Shown piece after piece: positions 49,030 through 59,871 of a stretch of DNA of 64,000 bases (its first letter is position 1; each line of letters opens with the position of its first letter). The DNA lies in assembly GCA_947044405.1 (NCBI GenBank), contig CAMRHE010000035.1, positions 5,863,501 to 5,927,500 on the forward strand, read 5' to 3'. This DNA is from Leptodactylus fallax (lineage: Eukaryota > Chordata > Amphibia > Anura > Leptodactylidae). The notes under the pieces are model-generated. The model did not search any database and had not been told where the DNA came from. It saw nothing but the letters and a program-made list of their open reading frames with translations. A program made the position numbers and the translations under genes.

Positions 49030-49808
49030 TACCCAACAGCATTAACCCCTTCCTGCATCATGACGTAATAGTACATTGTGGAATGGTGTAACTTACGCAC
49101 CATGATGAACTATGTCATGGCCATGGCACCCGCTCAGAAGCTGTGTCAGCTGTAAGATATAGCCAACACCGAACTGTAGCATCTACAGTTGGAGCTAACC
49201 TCCAATTGCGGTTGTTAACCCTACATGCCACAGCCAATAATGCCGAGGCATCTAAGGGGTTTTCTGAAGCAATGTACCAAGAAACATTACCAATAGAAAG
49301 GAAAGGACAGCTCATCCAGCAACAAAATGAGCCCTCAACCAGCTTTCTCAACAGAAAAAAATATTATGGCATATATTGACCCATAGAATAAAGTTATTGT
49401 GCTATACAATGAATGTCAGAGAATTTAAAAATGTAAAAAACTAATGCCAGAAATGGGGGAGGGAGTTTATTCCCCCAGAAATAGTTAATAAAATTTAGTC
49501 AATAAGTTATATGCACCCTAAAAAGGTATTATTAAAAATGCTCCTCATCCCACAGGAAACAAGCCATCATATGGCTTCATCACCAGAAGAATAAAAAGAA
49601 TTATAGCCTGTACAATACGACAATGAAAAACCCAAAATTCACCACAACTTTTAGGGCAAAACAAGCTGCTTCAGGAGAATATATTTGGAATGTATAAGCC
49701 GTGCAAGTGTACATCTGGGTACACCCCAGGCTCAGAGTTTATAAATTAAAAAATACCAGTTTTGCCCCCCTCCTCATATATCCTCTATTCTAGGAGTTGG
49801 AAAATATA
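49030..49808 (+). repeat. Frog-type repeat, left part of a copy split by Tc1
   Basis: Starts TTAACCCCTTCCTGCATC and shares AATAGTTAATAAAATTTAGT, CAATAAGTTATATGCACCC, GGGCAAAACAAGCTG and TTCTAGGAGTTGG with 36545-37500. It is interrupted at 49807-49808 (TA) by the Tc1-like element and resumes at 52478. Confidence 0.75.
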
Positions 49809-50027
49809 CCACATACCAAATTATTATGCAAATTATATTTTTCTCTGATTTTCCAAAATGATCAATGCAAATGACAGTCAGTATAATGTTCAAATCTTCA
49901 ATTGTTAGAGTATAAATAAATTTTTTTGGACAAACCTCCCAATGATAACATGTTTTTTCACAAATTATAATAAAATCTTCTGTTCCAAATTATTATGCAC
50001 AATAGAGTTTCTAAACAATTTATAAAT

Positions 50028-50668
50028 AATATGGGTGTGAGAATCTTCACAGCATGCTAGATTATCGATCAATATGTGCATACACCACATATATTATTTT
50101 AAAATTATTGTGCATGATTGTTTTAAAGTGTTTTATTTTTTTGTTGTAACCTAATGGGTCACATGTCAGTTCTTTCTACTATATAAGACTGCACTAAACA
50201 CTGGCTATCAGTATACCGGTGGAGTCTGAGGAAGGAGCAGTAGTCTCCGAAACGCGCTACTACCTGGTTTTTCTTTTTTTTTTTCTTTTTTTATTTTGTT
50301 GTTTTGTTGCATTTATTGCTATCTGTATACTTCAAATAAAAAAATCATCTTTGGACAACTGTATTCAAAGTCAATTTTGTTTAATCCAGCCTTGTGTTTT
50401 TTGTCAAGATTGACACACCGATATTATTTATCTTTTTCTTGGTCTCTCTATTTTGGAGCTCAGGACTGGGACACCATCATTGCAGTACCACCACAAAGCC
50501 GCTATAATAAGATGCAAAAGTTGTTGTGTATCACACAACACCTCAAAGTAATTTTCCACCTATAAGGGGAGCCCGGGGTTATTTCACTTGTACATTTAAG
50601 GTTCTGCACAAGGGAGCGCCCTGTTGTAATTTTTCTTTTCAGAATCTGTAAACAATTTACAGGTTGTA
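50028..50668 (+). mobile_element. Hammerhead-like repeat inserted in the Tc1-like element
   Basis: About 640 bp of foreign sequence separates the Tc1 subterminal region from its 3' coding end. It contains CTATATAAGAC (about 50179-50189), which could serve as a TATA box 45 bases before the hairpin copy D, then a T-rich tract, AATAAA and about 330 further bases ending near TTTCTTTTCAG. The layout (promoter-like element, hammerhead-like motif, poly(A) signal) recalls the long terminal regions of Penelope-like elements and retrozymes, which carry hammerhead ribozymes. No protein is encoded. Borders are approximate. Confidence 0.5.
50226..50340 (+). other. Hammerhead-like hairpin with downstream AATAAA (copy D, best preserved)
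   Basis: CTGAGGA (50226-50232, exact CTGANGA), an unpaired A, a stem GGAG/CTCC (50234-50237 with 50245-50248) around a 7-nt loop, and GAAAC (50249-50253), then GCGCTACTACC. AATAAA is at 50335-50340. Against a real hammerhead: the extra A before stem II, no GTH cleavage triplet in the normal place (the text is GCTA), and no convincing stem I. It could be a decayed ribozyme or a differently used hairpin. Confidence 0.5.
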
Positions 50669-50759
50669 AAGATCTGAAAATGGTCATTTGTTGAATTTGC
50701 AGCATTTTGAGGTCACATTTACTGAAATCAAAAGCTACTTCAATCAAATACATCTTAAC

Positions 50760-52270
50760 AGGCCAAGTTACTTTGCAATCACCTTCACAATTCTTGCATC
50801 CATTGAACTTGTGAATTTTTGGATAGTTTCTGCTTGAATTTCTTTGCAGGATTTCAAAATAGCCTCCCAGAGCTGTTGTTTTGATGTGAACTGCCTCCCA
50901 CCCTCATAGATCTTTTGCTTGAGTATACTTCAAAGATTCTCAATAGGGTTGAGGTCAGGGGAGGATGGAGGCCACACCAAGAGTTTCTCTCCTTTTATGT
51001 CCATAGCAGTCAGAGATATTCTTTGCTGCATGAGATGGTGCATTATCGTGCATGGATATGATTTTGCTAAGGAAGGCACAGTTTTTCTTTTTGTACCATG
51101 GAAGAAAGTGGTCAGTCAGAAAATCTATATACTTTGCAGAGGTCATTTTCACACCTTCAAGGACTCTAAAGGGGTCTATCAGCTATCTGTCCATGATTCC
51201 GTCCCAAAACATGGCTCCGTCACCTCCTTACTGACATTGCTATCTTGTTGGTATATGATGGCTATCCACCAACCATCCACTACTCCATCCATCTGGACCA
51301 TCCAGGGTTGCACGGCACTCATCAGTAAACAAGACTGTTTCAAAAATAGTATTCATGTATGTCTGGGCCCACTGCAACCATTTCTGCTTCTGTGACCACT
51401 GTTTAGAGGTGGCCGAATAATAGGTTTATGCACAATTGCAAGTCTCTGGTGGGTCCTAGACCCTGAGTTTCGTGGGGCTCCAGAGGCAGTAGGAACTTCA
51501 AATACCTGTTTGCTGCTTTGTAATGGTATTTTAGCAGCTACTCTCTTAATCTGATGAATTTGCCTGACAGAAACCTTCCTCATTATGCCTTTATCTGCAC
51601 TAACCTGTCCGTGCTCTGAATCAGCCAAAAATCTCTGCACAGTACGATGATCACGCTTAAAGGGGTATTCCCATGAACATAATCATTTCTATATTTGTAG
51701 ATAATTAAAAGTTAAACATTTTTGCAAATATAAGTAGTTAAAAATTCTGCAGAGTTTTAAAGATTTTCTCTATTCATCTTAGTGGTGACATCTGTTGTCT
51801 TGATCGGTTGCCAATGGATACGACCACAAATGCAGAAACTTTCTATGGTCTGGGAGTTGTCAAGAACCCAGCCATGATTTCCTTATTGTGGACAGATTAT
51901 CAGGCAGGGAGACTACATGTATCAGAAGATAACCTGGACACAATAAGCAAATCATAGCTGATTTTCTTACCTTAGAAAGGTCCTGCATTCATGGTCGTAT
52001 CTATTGGCAACCGATCAAGACAACAACTTTTGACCACAAGATATTTAGAGAAAATCTTTAAAACTCTGCAAAATGTTTAATTACTTATATTTGCAAAAGT
52101 GTTTAACTTTTAATTATCTACAAATTTAAAAATGGTCATGATCATGGGAATACCCCTTTAAGTTTTCGTGAAATATCTAATGTTTTCATACCGTGTCCAA
52201 GACATACACTATTTGACACTTTTCTGCAGCAGAGAGATCCTTTTTCTCTCCTATATTGCTTGAAACCTGT
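50760..52270 (-). pseudogene. Tc1-like transposase split by a T2 MITE
   Basis: The N terminus lies right of the MITE (52270-52162: KKDLSAAEKCQIVYVLDTV). Coding text resumes at 51655 with RDHRTVQRFLADSEHG, then KVSVRQIHQIKRVAAKIPLQSSK, SRTHQRLAIVHKPIIRPPLN. After stops come ISMHDNAPSHAAKNISD (catalytic Asp block) and a decayed WPP..PDLNPIE region near 50945. Many frameshifts. The family differs from the other Tc1 lineages in the window. Confidence 0.8.
51657..52161. mobile_element. T2-type MITE inside the Tc1-like transposase
   Basis: TTAA at both ends (51657-51660, 52158-52161) with termini AGGGGTATTCCCATGA and its inverted copy. Arms are alignable for about 130 bp (GTAGATAATTAAAAGTTAAA, GCAAATATAAGTA.TTAAA, GAGTTTTAAAGATTTTCTCT). 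497 bp lie between the TTAA copies. The start fits TTAAAGGRR. Non-coding. The transposase reading resumes on both sides, confirming insertion. Confidence 0.9.
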
Positions 52271-52477
52271 GTCCTGCTAAATAATGTGAAATGTCCTTCT
52301 TAAGTAGATTTCCTTTATTTGGGCTCACCTGGAAAATTAATTATCACAAGTGTTTGAGATTAATTACAGTGATCCAAAGAGCGCTGAGACATAATACCAT
52401 CCATGAAATTAAATGAAAAACTAAAAATGAAAATTTTATGACAATCCAGTTTGCATAATAATTTGGAACAGGGTGTA

Positions 52478-53015
52478 GTGAGGAATTTTTACATATTCAC
52501 ATTTCACCATTTGCTGTGCATTCAAATATGAAAAACTAATGCTCACTATACACTTTGAGAAAACCCTTGAACGGTGTAATTTCCAAAATGGGGACCTAGG
52601 GAATTCTTCTTCACTGGCACCTCAGAAAATGCAAAATGTGACATTGTTTCCAAAAAATGGCAACATCTAAATCTGTTCTTTAAAAGCCAAATAGGGCTCT
52701 TTCCCTTTTGCACCTTGCTGGGTACCAAAAGAGCAGGTTATATCGATGTACAGTATATGACATTGTTGTACCAGGGGTAACCCACTTAACAATGTCATAA
52801 CAGTTTGTATTAACTGCTGTTTGGCCACACAGGAGAGTGCAGAAGGGAAGCAATGCTATTTGGCTGTTGGAGCACAAATTTAGATGGTTTTGCTTTTGGA
52901 CAGCTCCTGAAATGTGACCCCATTTTGGTAACTACACCCCTCAAGGAAATTATTACGGGGTCAAAATGCTCACTATATCTCACATTCTTCTAGGCCTACT
53001 TCTATTGTGGCAGTG
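52478..53015 (+). repeat. Frog-type repeat, right part of the copy split by Tc1
   Basis: Continues from 49808: TACATATTCACATTTCACCAT (as at 37527), then AAATGGGGACC, and the GACCCCATTTTGGTAACTAC phrase of the ~390-bp unit near 52915. Confidence 0.7.
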
Positions 53016-53059
53016 CATTTTTTCAGGTCATTTCCTTAGTACACTCACTCACCTTTCCC

Positions 53060-54480
53060 TCATTTGAGGTCCACACCATCAGAGTTTTCCGCTCACTCTC
53101 CTTGTGTGTAGCTGTGACCTACCATTCATCTGGCTCACCCTACCAATTTCTGGATCACTTTGCTTCTTGGTTTTCCCTCTTTCTATCCTGTGAAATTCCA
53201 ACTCTCAACACACAACACCCCTGTCCTACCCAGCTGACTCAGTTTCATTCACTAACCACTTATTTTGGTCTTTCACAACTTTCTTCTTCTTCTCCCACAC
53301 AGAAAGAGGGCAACACGATTTATCTCCGACTCCTTGCAGTTTCTGATTTTAATAACTCTTCTCTCCCACACTCTGACCATAACTTTCTGTCTCTTATCAT
53401 CTGTACTTTCTCTCCTTTAGAGAACACCCATTATATATATAGAAATCTTCAAGTTTATGCTCAAAACCTATAGCTCTGCCTTTCATCTTGCCAAACAAGC
53501 CTATTTCACCACTATCATGTCTCCTCTCTCCAATAACCCTAAAAGACTCTTTGAAACTTTTCACTGATTACTTACTGCCAAGGTGTAGGTGCCTATCACA
53601 GACCTCTGTTTTGAGGACCTGGCCACTTATTTTCATGACTAAATTGATAATATCCTCAGGAAATAATTGCCCAATCCCAGGCAGCATTGATGCCCTCACC
53701 TGCCACACATCATCCTGTTCATTCTCATCTTTTGTTCCTGTTAAAGAAGAAGTCTACGAGCTCCTCTCCTCTTCTCACCCTACTACCTGCAGTAATGACA
53801 CTTTCCCCTCACACCTTCTACAGTCTCTGTGACCCCTTACAATCTGGCTTCCGCACTCCACACTATACTGAAACGGCTGTTACAAAAGTCACCAATGATC
53901 CCCTGACAGCTAAGTCTAATGGTGACTATTCTTTTCTTATTCTTCTGGATCTCTCAGCAGCATTTGATGCTGTTGACCAACAATTCCTCCTCAGTATGCT
54001 GCTCTCTGTCAGCTCTCACAGACACTGCGCTCTCTTGGTTTTCCTCATATTTCTTAGACCACACTTTCAGTGTATCATTTGCAGGTTCTGCCTCTTGCCC
54101 TTTCTGTTAGGGTTTTCCAGGGCTCAGTCCTAGGCCCTAGGCCCTCCTCTTCTCTCTCTACACAGCTCCAATTGGACAAACCATCAGCAGATTTGACTTC
54201 CGATGCCATCTTTATGATGATGACCCAACTATATACCTCTTCTCGTAATATCACTCCCTGCACTACTACAAAACACCAGTCACTGTCTCTACTGTCTCTA
54301 ATATCATGTCTTTGCTTTATCTGAACTGAATCTCTCAAAAACTGAATTTCTGCTATTTCCACCATCTAATAACAGATGTAACCTGATATTTCCATTTCAG
54401 TCTGCAGTCTTAACATAACTCTGAAGCAGCATGACCGCTGCCTTGGGGTTGTTCTACTTAGAACTTTTATTTACCCTCCA
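53060..54480 (+). pseudogene. L2-like LINE, degraded ORF2 pieces
   Basis: Frames give an endonuclease end (SDFNNSSLPHSDHNFLSL at about 53335-53400, with the SDH motif) and RT blocks: [21 protein letters not shown], then [16 protein letters not shown] (first catalytic Asp block, about 53930-53980) and a YDDDTQLY-like text near 54213 (catalytic Asp pair region). The order is right, but stops and shifts are frequent and the segment between endonuclease and RT is shortened. A different copy from 28740-29525, same broad clade. Confidence 0.7.
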
Positions 54481-54483
54481 TAT

Positions 54484-55250
54484 TAGAGATGAACGAATTG
54501 AAGCCGACGAAGTGGAATTCGATCCGAATTTCAGGAAATCTTCGATTTGCCTCGATTCCGGATTTCCTCACGCTTCGATGTATCGAATCGCATTTTTTAA
54601 TAAAATGGCTGCTGCACATGTTAGGACAAGGGGCAAGGGACTCTGGGAATGCGGGATCACCCACAGTGCCAAGCGTGCAGCTAATAAGCAGCCAGCCGGC
54701 CCTGTGATGTCACAGCCCTATAAAAACCCTCGGCCATTTTAGGTTCAGTCATTTCACATCATACTTAGTGCAGGGAGAGATGTCAGCAGACGCTAGGGAA
54801 AGTGGTAGAAAACAATTCAAAACTGCTAGAAGTTCAGGAAAAGAGCCTTAGAACTGTAGGGAAAGGATAGGGAGGAATTTACAGAAGAGTATTGAAGCAG
54901 AACAGGGTTGCAGCGTCAGTAATAGCAACAATCGTACTACACATTGCAACACTCACTGCCATTATACTGCTGCTCATTGCAGATTTGCAATAGATAATAC
55001 CTGTGTGTTCAAGGTAGAACATTACAAGCATTTTGCAGTACAGTAGTGGCAAAAAAACTGAATTTTTATACAGTAATCTGTGCATTGATCTGTTATAATG
55101 TCTTTTCAAAGGCGTTTATTATTGGGTAAAATAATAAAGTGGCTTATTCGCCATTGTCTTGAAGGTAGAAAATTGTGGGCCTTTTGATGTGAACTACTAA
55201 CAAATAAGCATAATTCACATACAGTAATCTGTGCATTGATCTGTTATAAC
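54484..55250 (+). mobile_element. 5' terminal region of a BED-finger hAT element (plus copy, part 1)
   Basis: The end TAGAGATGAACGAATTGAAG is the TAGAGATG-type hAT terminus. It is followed by ACGAA/GATTC-rich subterminal text, a promoter-like block and a non-coding leader with a ~150-bp tandem unit (TCTGTGCATTGATCTGTTATAA at 55080 and 55228). The same leader text in inverted order is at 60480-60800, and its tandem unit resumes in plus orientation at 60808, so the plus copy appears to be split by the minus copy. Confidence 0.7.
54705..54726 (+). promoter_or_regulatory. Probable hAT promoter: CRE-like site and TATA box (plus copy)
   Basis: TGATGTCA (54705-54712) and TATAAAAA (54719-54726) are spaced 6 bases apart, about 240 bases from the terminus. 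The minus copy keeps the same pair (60749-60742 and 60735-60728), which suggests they are functional parts of the element. Confidence 0.55.
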
Positions 55251-55675
55251 TAGAGATGAGCGAATTACTCAGAAGTTCAATTCTCCAGTTCGTTTCGAAT
55301 TTCCAAAAAGATTTGCTTCAATCCGAATTAATTTGCGGCCAATATCATTAAAAAACACCTATTTCCTGGCTTCAGAGAGCCTGTATAGTGGTGTATAACA
55401 CTGTGCCTTGCAGTAACATGCATAGGGAGCCTACTGTGGTAGTGAAACAATACTGTGAGTCAGTATGACAGGCGTCGATCTTAGAACCACTGCACACTTC
55501 ACTTATTTGGACAGTTACAGGGCCAAAACTAACCAACTAACTCAAGTGTGAACTCAGCCTTACAGGTCCATGTTAGTGCCAGGTATAAAGAACTGTGCAG
55601 AGGTCCAAGATCCTACTGTAGTGTGAAAGAGCGCACTCCTTTTACACTGTTGTCTGCTGATTCCACATAGATGTC

Positions 55676-57745
55676 TATAGAGTGGCAATGCGACATAATG
55701 TGGAAGTGGCAGCTGCATGAGTAGGATACAGAGTGGCAAGGCGACATAATGTGAAGTTGTCAGCAGCATGAGGAGGACACATAGTGGCAATGAGATATAA
55801 TGTGGAGTTGTCAGCAGCATCAGGAGGCCACAGAATGGCAAGGCAACATAATATGGAGTTGGCAGCGGCATGAGGAGTCCATACAGTGACCCAGTGGCAG
55901 CGGCATGAGGAGGACATACAGTGACCCCTGAGTGGCAGCAGCATGAGGAGGCCATACAGTGACCCAGTGGCAGTGGCATGAGGAGGCCATACAGTGACCC
56001 AGTGGCAGTGGCATGAGGAGGCCATACAGTGACCCAGTGGCAGTGGCATGAGGAGGCCATACAGTGACCCAATGGCAGCGGGATGAGGAGTACACAAGTG
56101 ACCCAGTGGCAGAGGCATGAGGAGGTCATATAGTGACCTAGTGGCAGTGACATGAGGAGTACACAGAGTTACCCAGTGGAAGCGGCATGTGGAGGCCATA
56201 CAGTGACCCAGTGACAGCAGCATGAGGTGTACACAGTGTGACCCAGTGGAAGCGGCATGAGGAGGACATACAGTGACCCGGTGGCAGCAGCATGAGGAGT
56301 AGACAGAGTGACCCAGTGGAAGCAGCATGGGGAGGCCATACAGTGACCCTGTGACAGAGGCATGAGGAGTACACAGAGTGACCCAGTGGAAGCGGCATGA
56401 GGAGTCCATACAGTGACCCTGTGACAGCGGCATGAGGTGAACACAGAGTGACTCAGTGGAAGCAGCATGAGGAGGCCATACAGTGACCCGGTGGCAGCGG
56501 CATGAGGAGGCCATACAGTGACCCGGTGGCAGCGGCATGAGGAGGCCATACAGTGACCCAATGGCAGAGGCATGAGGAGTACACAGAGCTACCCAGTGAC
56601 AGTGACATGAGGAGTACACAGAGTGACCCAGTGGCAGCAGCATGAGGCGTACACAGAGTGACCCAGCGGAAGCAGCATGGGGAGGCCATACAGTGACCCT
56701 GTGACAGTGGCATGAGGAGTACACAGAGTGACCCAGTGGAAACGGCATGAGGAGTCCATACAGTGACCCAGTGGCAGTGGCATGAGGAGGCCATACAGTG
56801 ACCCAATGGCAGCGGGATGAGGAGTACACAGTGTGACCCAGTGGAAGCAGAATGGGGAGGCCATACAGTGACCCTGTGACAGAGGCATGAGGAGTACACA
56901 GAGTGACCCAGTGGAAGCGGCATGAGGAGTCCATACAGTGACCCAGTAGAAGCAGCATGAGGAGGCCATACAGTGACCCGGTGGCAGCGGCATGAGGAGG
57001 CCATACAGTGACCCAATGGCAGAGGCATGAGGAGTACACAGAGCTACCCAGTGACAGTGACATGAGGAGTACACAGAGTGACCCAGTGGAAGCGGCATGA
57101 GGAGTCCATACAGTGACCCAGTGGAAGCGGCATGAGGAGGCCATACAGTGACCCAGTGGCAGAGGCATGAGGAGGCCATACAGTGACCTAGTGGCAGTGA
57201 CATGAGGAGTACACAGAGTGACCCAGTGGAAGCAGCATGGGGAGGCCATACAGTGACCCGGTGGCAGTGGCATGAGGAGGCCATACAGTTACCCAATGGC
57301 AGCGGGATGAGGAGTACACAGAGTGACCCAGTGGCAGAGGCATGAGGAGGTCATATAGTGACCTAGTGGCAGTGACATGAGGAGTACACAGAGCTACCTA
57401 GTGGAAGCGGCATGAGGAGGCCATACAGTGACCCAGTGACAGCAGCATGAGGAGTACACAGTGTGACCCAGTGGAAGCGGCATGAGGAGGACATACAGTG
57501 ACCTGGTGGCAGCAGCATGAGGAGTACACAGAGTGACCCAGTGGCAGAGGCATGAGGAGATCATATAGTGACCTAGTGGCAGTGGAATGAGTACACAGAG
57601 TTACCCAGTGGAAGCGGCATGAGGAGGACATACAGTGACCCGGTGGCAGCGGCATGAGGAGCACTGAGTGGAGTGGAAGCAGCATGGGGAGGCATACAGT
57701 GGCCCAGTGGAAGCAGCATGAGGAGGACATACAGTGACCCAATTC
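55676..57745 (-). repeat. Minisatellite: about 53 units of 35 bp plus four ~52-bp units
   Basis: The 35-bp unit (plus strand) has the form AGTGACCCAGTGGCAGCGGC plus ATGAGGAGGCCATAC. Two main variants differ at GGAGGCCATACAGTGACCC versus GGAGTACACAGAGTGACCC. Four related units of about 52 bp (containing GGCGACATAATGTGGAGTTG) lie at the left end, 55679-55870. On the minus strand the unit has no stop in any frame, and 35 is not a multiple of 3. Successive units are therefore read in rotating frames (CMASSC, VWPPHA, LYGLLMPLPL), giving spurious open frames up to 532 codons. The array starts exactly at the hAT sequence AATTGGGTCACTG. Confidence 0.95.
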
Positions 57746-59722
57746 CCCCCCTGTGTGAGTTTGTGCACCGAGGCAAAAGAGGTGCAGAAGAGCATGACAC
57801 CGCTGTGCCGTGCACATTTGGTATGCTGAAGGAGCACTGTGAATTGTCCCTGCAGTGGAGGCTGAGGAAACAGCGGAGGATAAGATGGACATTGCTGCCA
57901 CTGGCTAACGTTAAAGTTACACAGGGGAGTACCTCTGTCCATTTGGATCATCAAGAAATCGTTTATGGCTTTTCTGTGTTCATATAGTCGATCCAACATA
58001 TGGAGGGTTGAATTCCAATTGGAGGAAACATCTCATATCAGCCTATGTTATGGGAGGCCGTTCTGCCACTGCAGCTTAAGGAGGGTGTGCATGGCGGTGT
58101 ACGAGTGGCTGAAGTGCATGCAAAGTTTCCTTGACATTTTTAGGATGTCTTACAGATTGGTGGAACACTTAAGGAAACGCTTGACAACCAGATTGAACAC
58201 GTGCGCCATGCAGGGCACATGGTTCAGCTCTCCTCGACGCATGTTCTTCCCATTGTCGGTCACCATTGTTTCAATTTTAAGTTCTCTTGGAGAAAGCCAG
58301 GATTCAGCAGACACCGACAGCTTCAAGGACTGGCCCACCTTCTGTTCTACATATTTGTGCAGGTCTGGCACTGCCTTCTTGGCAAAGAAATGACGGCTTG
58401 AGACTCTCCACCTCGGCTCGGCACAAGCCATCAGTTCTCCGAAAGGTGCAGAGTCCACCAAATGGAAAGGGAGTGACTGCAGCACCAGCAACTTGGACAG
58501 GATCACATTCAGCTTCTGCACTGTTGGATGAGTGACGCATACTGTTGTCTCTTAGATAAAGATTCTGTGATCGATTGCTAATGCAATAACTGACTAGGAG
58601 GAGGAGCAGGAGCATTACGACCATCAGATGATGGGAAGGACACACAGCTTTCTTCAGCTGAGGTGGTGGAGCCTTGACTGCCTGAAATGGGGTGTGTGCC
58701 ATTGGGTGCTGCAGAGGTTGCTGCGGCAGGCTGGACCAACACATTGGAGCCGCGGCTCTCCCAGGCCACTTTATGGTGACACTGCATATGTTGATGCAGG
58801 GCTGTGGTGCACCCTGGGCATGCTTCACCTTCTGCCCACAGATTGAACATATGGCCATGTTCACCTCTCCTGGCGGCTTTACAAAAATCTGCCACACTGC
58901 CGAGTAGGTGATTTTACCCCCAACACTCCACACTAACTGACTGCTACCGCCACTGCCTCCGTAAACCCCTGCACCACTGCTTTCCAGGCAGGTAGGCTGC
59001 TACGAAGCGGGTGGTCTACCCCAGGCACATTCAGCTCCCGACCTCCCATTGCTGCCACCCTGCTGACTTCCCCGCTGCCTCATGTGCAAGCTGCAACCCT
59101 CTTCTCCTTATGACGATGAAGCCCCTTCCTCACCCGGCTCCCAATTATGATCGGCTACGTTGTCATTCACTACTGTCTGCAGGTCACTGATGTCCTCCTC
59201 AACACCAGCTCCCACGCCACTCTCCTCACGTCACGTCTCCCACGTCACTACTTGCCCGCCTACCGGAGGAAGCGGCGGATGTCTCCTCCAAATCTTGGCT
59301 GAGTAGTAGCTGCTGACTGTCCTTTAGTACCTCCTTCTCACTGTACAGTGGATCTGAGCCAACAACATATAGTACTTCTCTAGCTGAGGGAACAGAAAAG
59401 GACAGAGGCAGGTTGAGGGCAGGTGAGGGAACAGGGCCTGCTGCCGGGGCATTCCAACTAAGGGTTGTGTCTGATGAACCCACCGACTCTTGGCTGGGGG
59501 TGTCTGATGTGACTTGGGATGAATTGGATGACCGAGTCAACCAGTCTACAACCGTTGGGTTACTGGTCAAGACACGACCGCTACTTGACACTGGGAGCTC
59601 AGGCCTCTGTAACTGACCCCTGTTGCCACGCCCCTTACTCTGCTGCGACCTATGCCTGCGCCAGAAACATTTAGATCTGTGGCCCTCTCCTGTGCATGGC
59701 CTTTTGCTTCTCTGTCTGACAT
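57746..59722 (-). pseudogene. BED-finger hAT transposase (minus copy), broken and rearranged
   Basis: The start ATG is at 59722 (MSDREAKGHAQ). After a frameshift, SSGRVLTSNPTVVDWLTRSS (59591 on) and an acidic Ser-rich region follow. Then comes the BED finger (CSICGQKVKHAQG, with HQHMQCHHKVAWE in a shifted frame, about 58870-58780), then EPRWRVSSRHFFAKKAVPDL, and ESWLSPRELKIETMVTDNGK (second catalytic Asp) joined directly after LKLSVSA. CMAHVFNLVVKRFLK follows with the hAT CxxH motif, then WNSTLHMLDRLYEHRKA to FNVSQWQ (about 57900). After that the sequence jumps to an upstream-type segment (57900-57746) ending in the minisatellite. At least four frame breaks. Confidence 0.8.
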
Positions 59723-59871
59723 ACTGTTCGATGAAAAAACGTAATTGTGAAGGCGCTAAAAGGCGTGTAATTTTCTACTTTGAATAGAACGGTAAATATT
59801 CCCCTTATTTCTTTCATCACTAATGAACACCTATAAAAAAAAAAGCATGATAAAGGCAGAGATTTGTGGCT

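Larger units (their letters stand above)
49809..52475 (-). mobile_element. Tc1-like element (CCAAATTATTATGCA ends) with two nested insertions
   Basis: The ends CCACATACCAAATTATTATG and, inverted, CACCCTGTTCCAAATTATTA share CCAAATTATTATGCAAA and are flanked by TA (49807-49808, 52476-52477). The flanking frog repeat is continuous across it. The transposase runs on the minus strand. A second internal copy of TGTTCCAAATTATTATGCA is at 49981. The element is inflated by an insert at about 50028-50668 (hammerhead-like repeat) and a T2-type MITE at 51657-52161. Confidence 0.85.

Noticed and set aside
51657..52161. Possible intron in the Tc1-like transposase
   Set aside because: The segment has TTAA duplications and long inverted repeats, so it is a MITE insertion; Tc1 transposases have no intron here.
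55675..57273. Open frame of 532 codons on the minus strand
   Set aside because: It lies wholly in the 35-bp minisatellite. All three minus frames are open and the reading rotates with each unit, so length alone is no sign of a gene.
58150..58521. Host ZBED-like gene
   Set aside because: The BED and hAT blocks lie within transposon termini, leader and promoter, are present twice and carry frame breaks, so they are transposase copies and not a domesticated gene.
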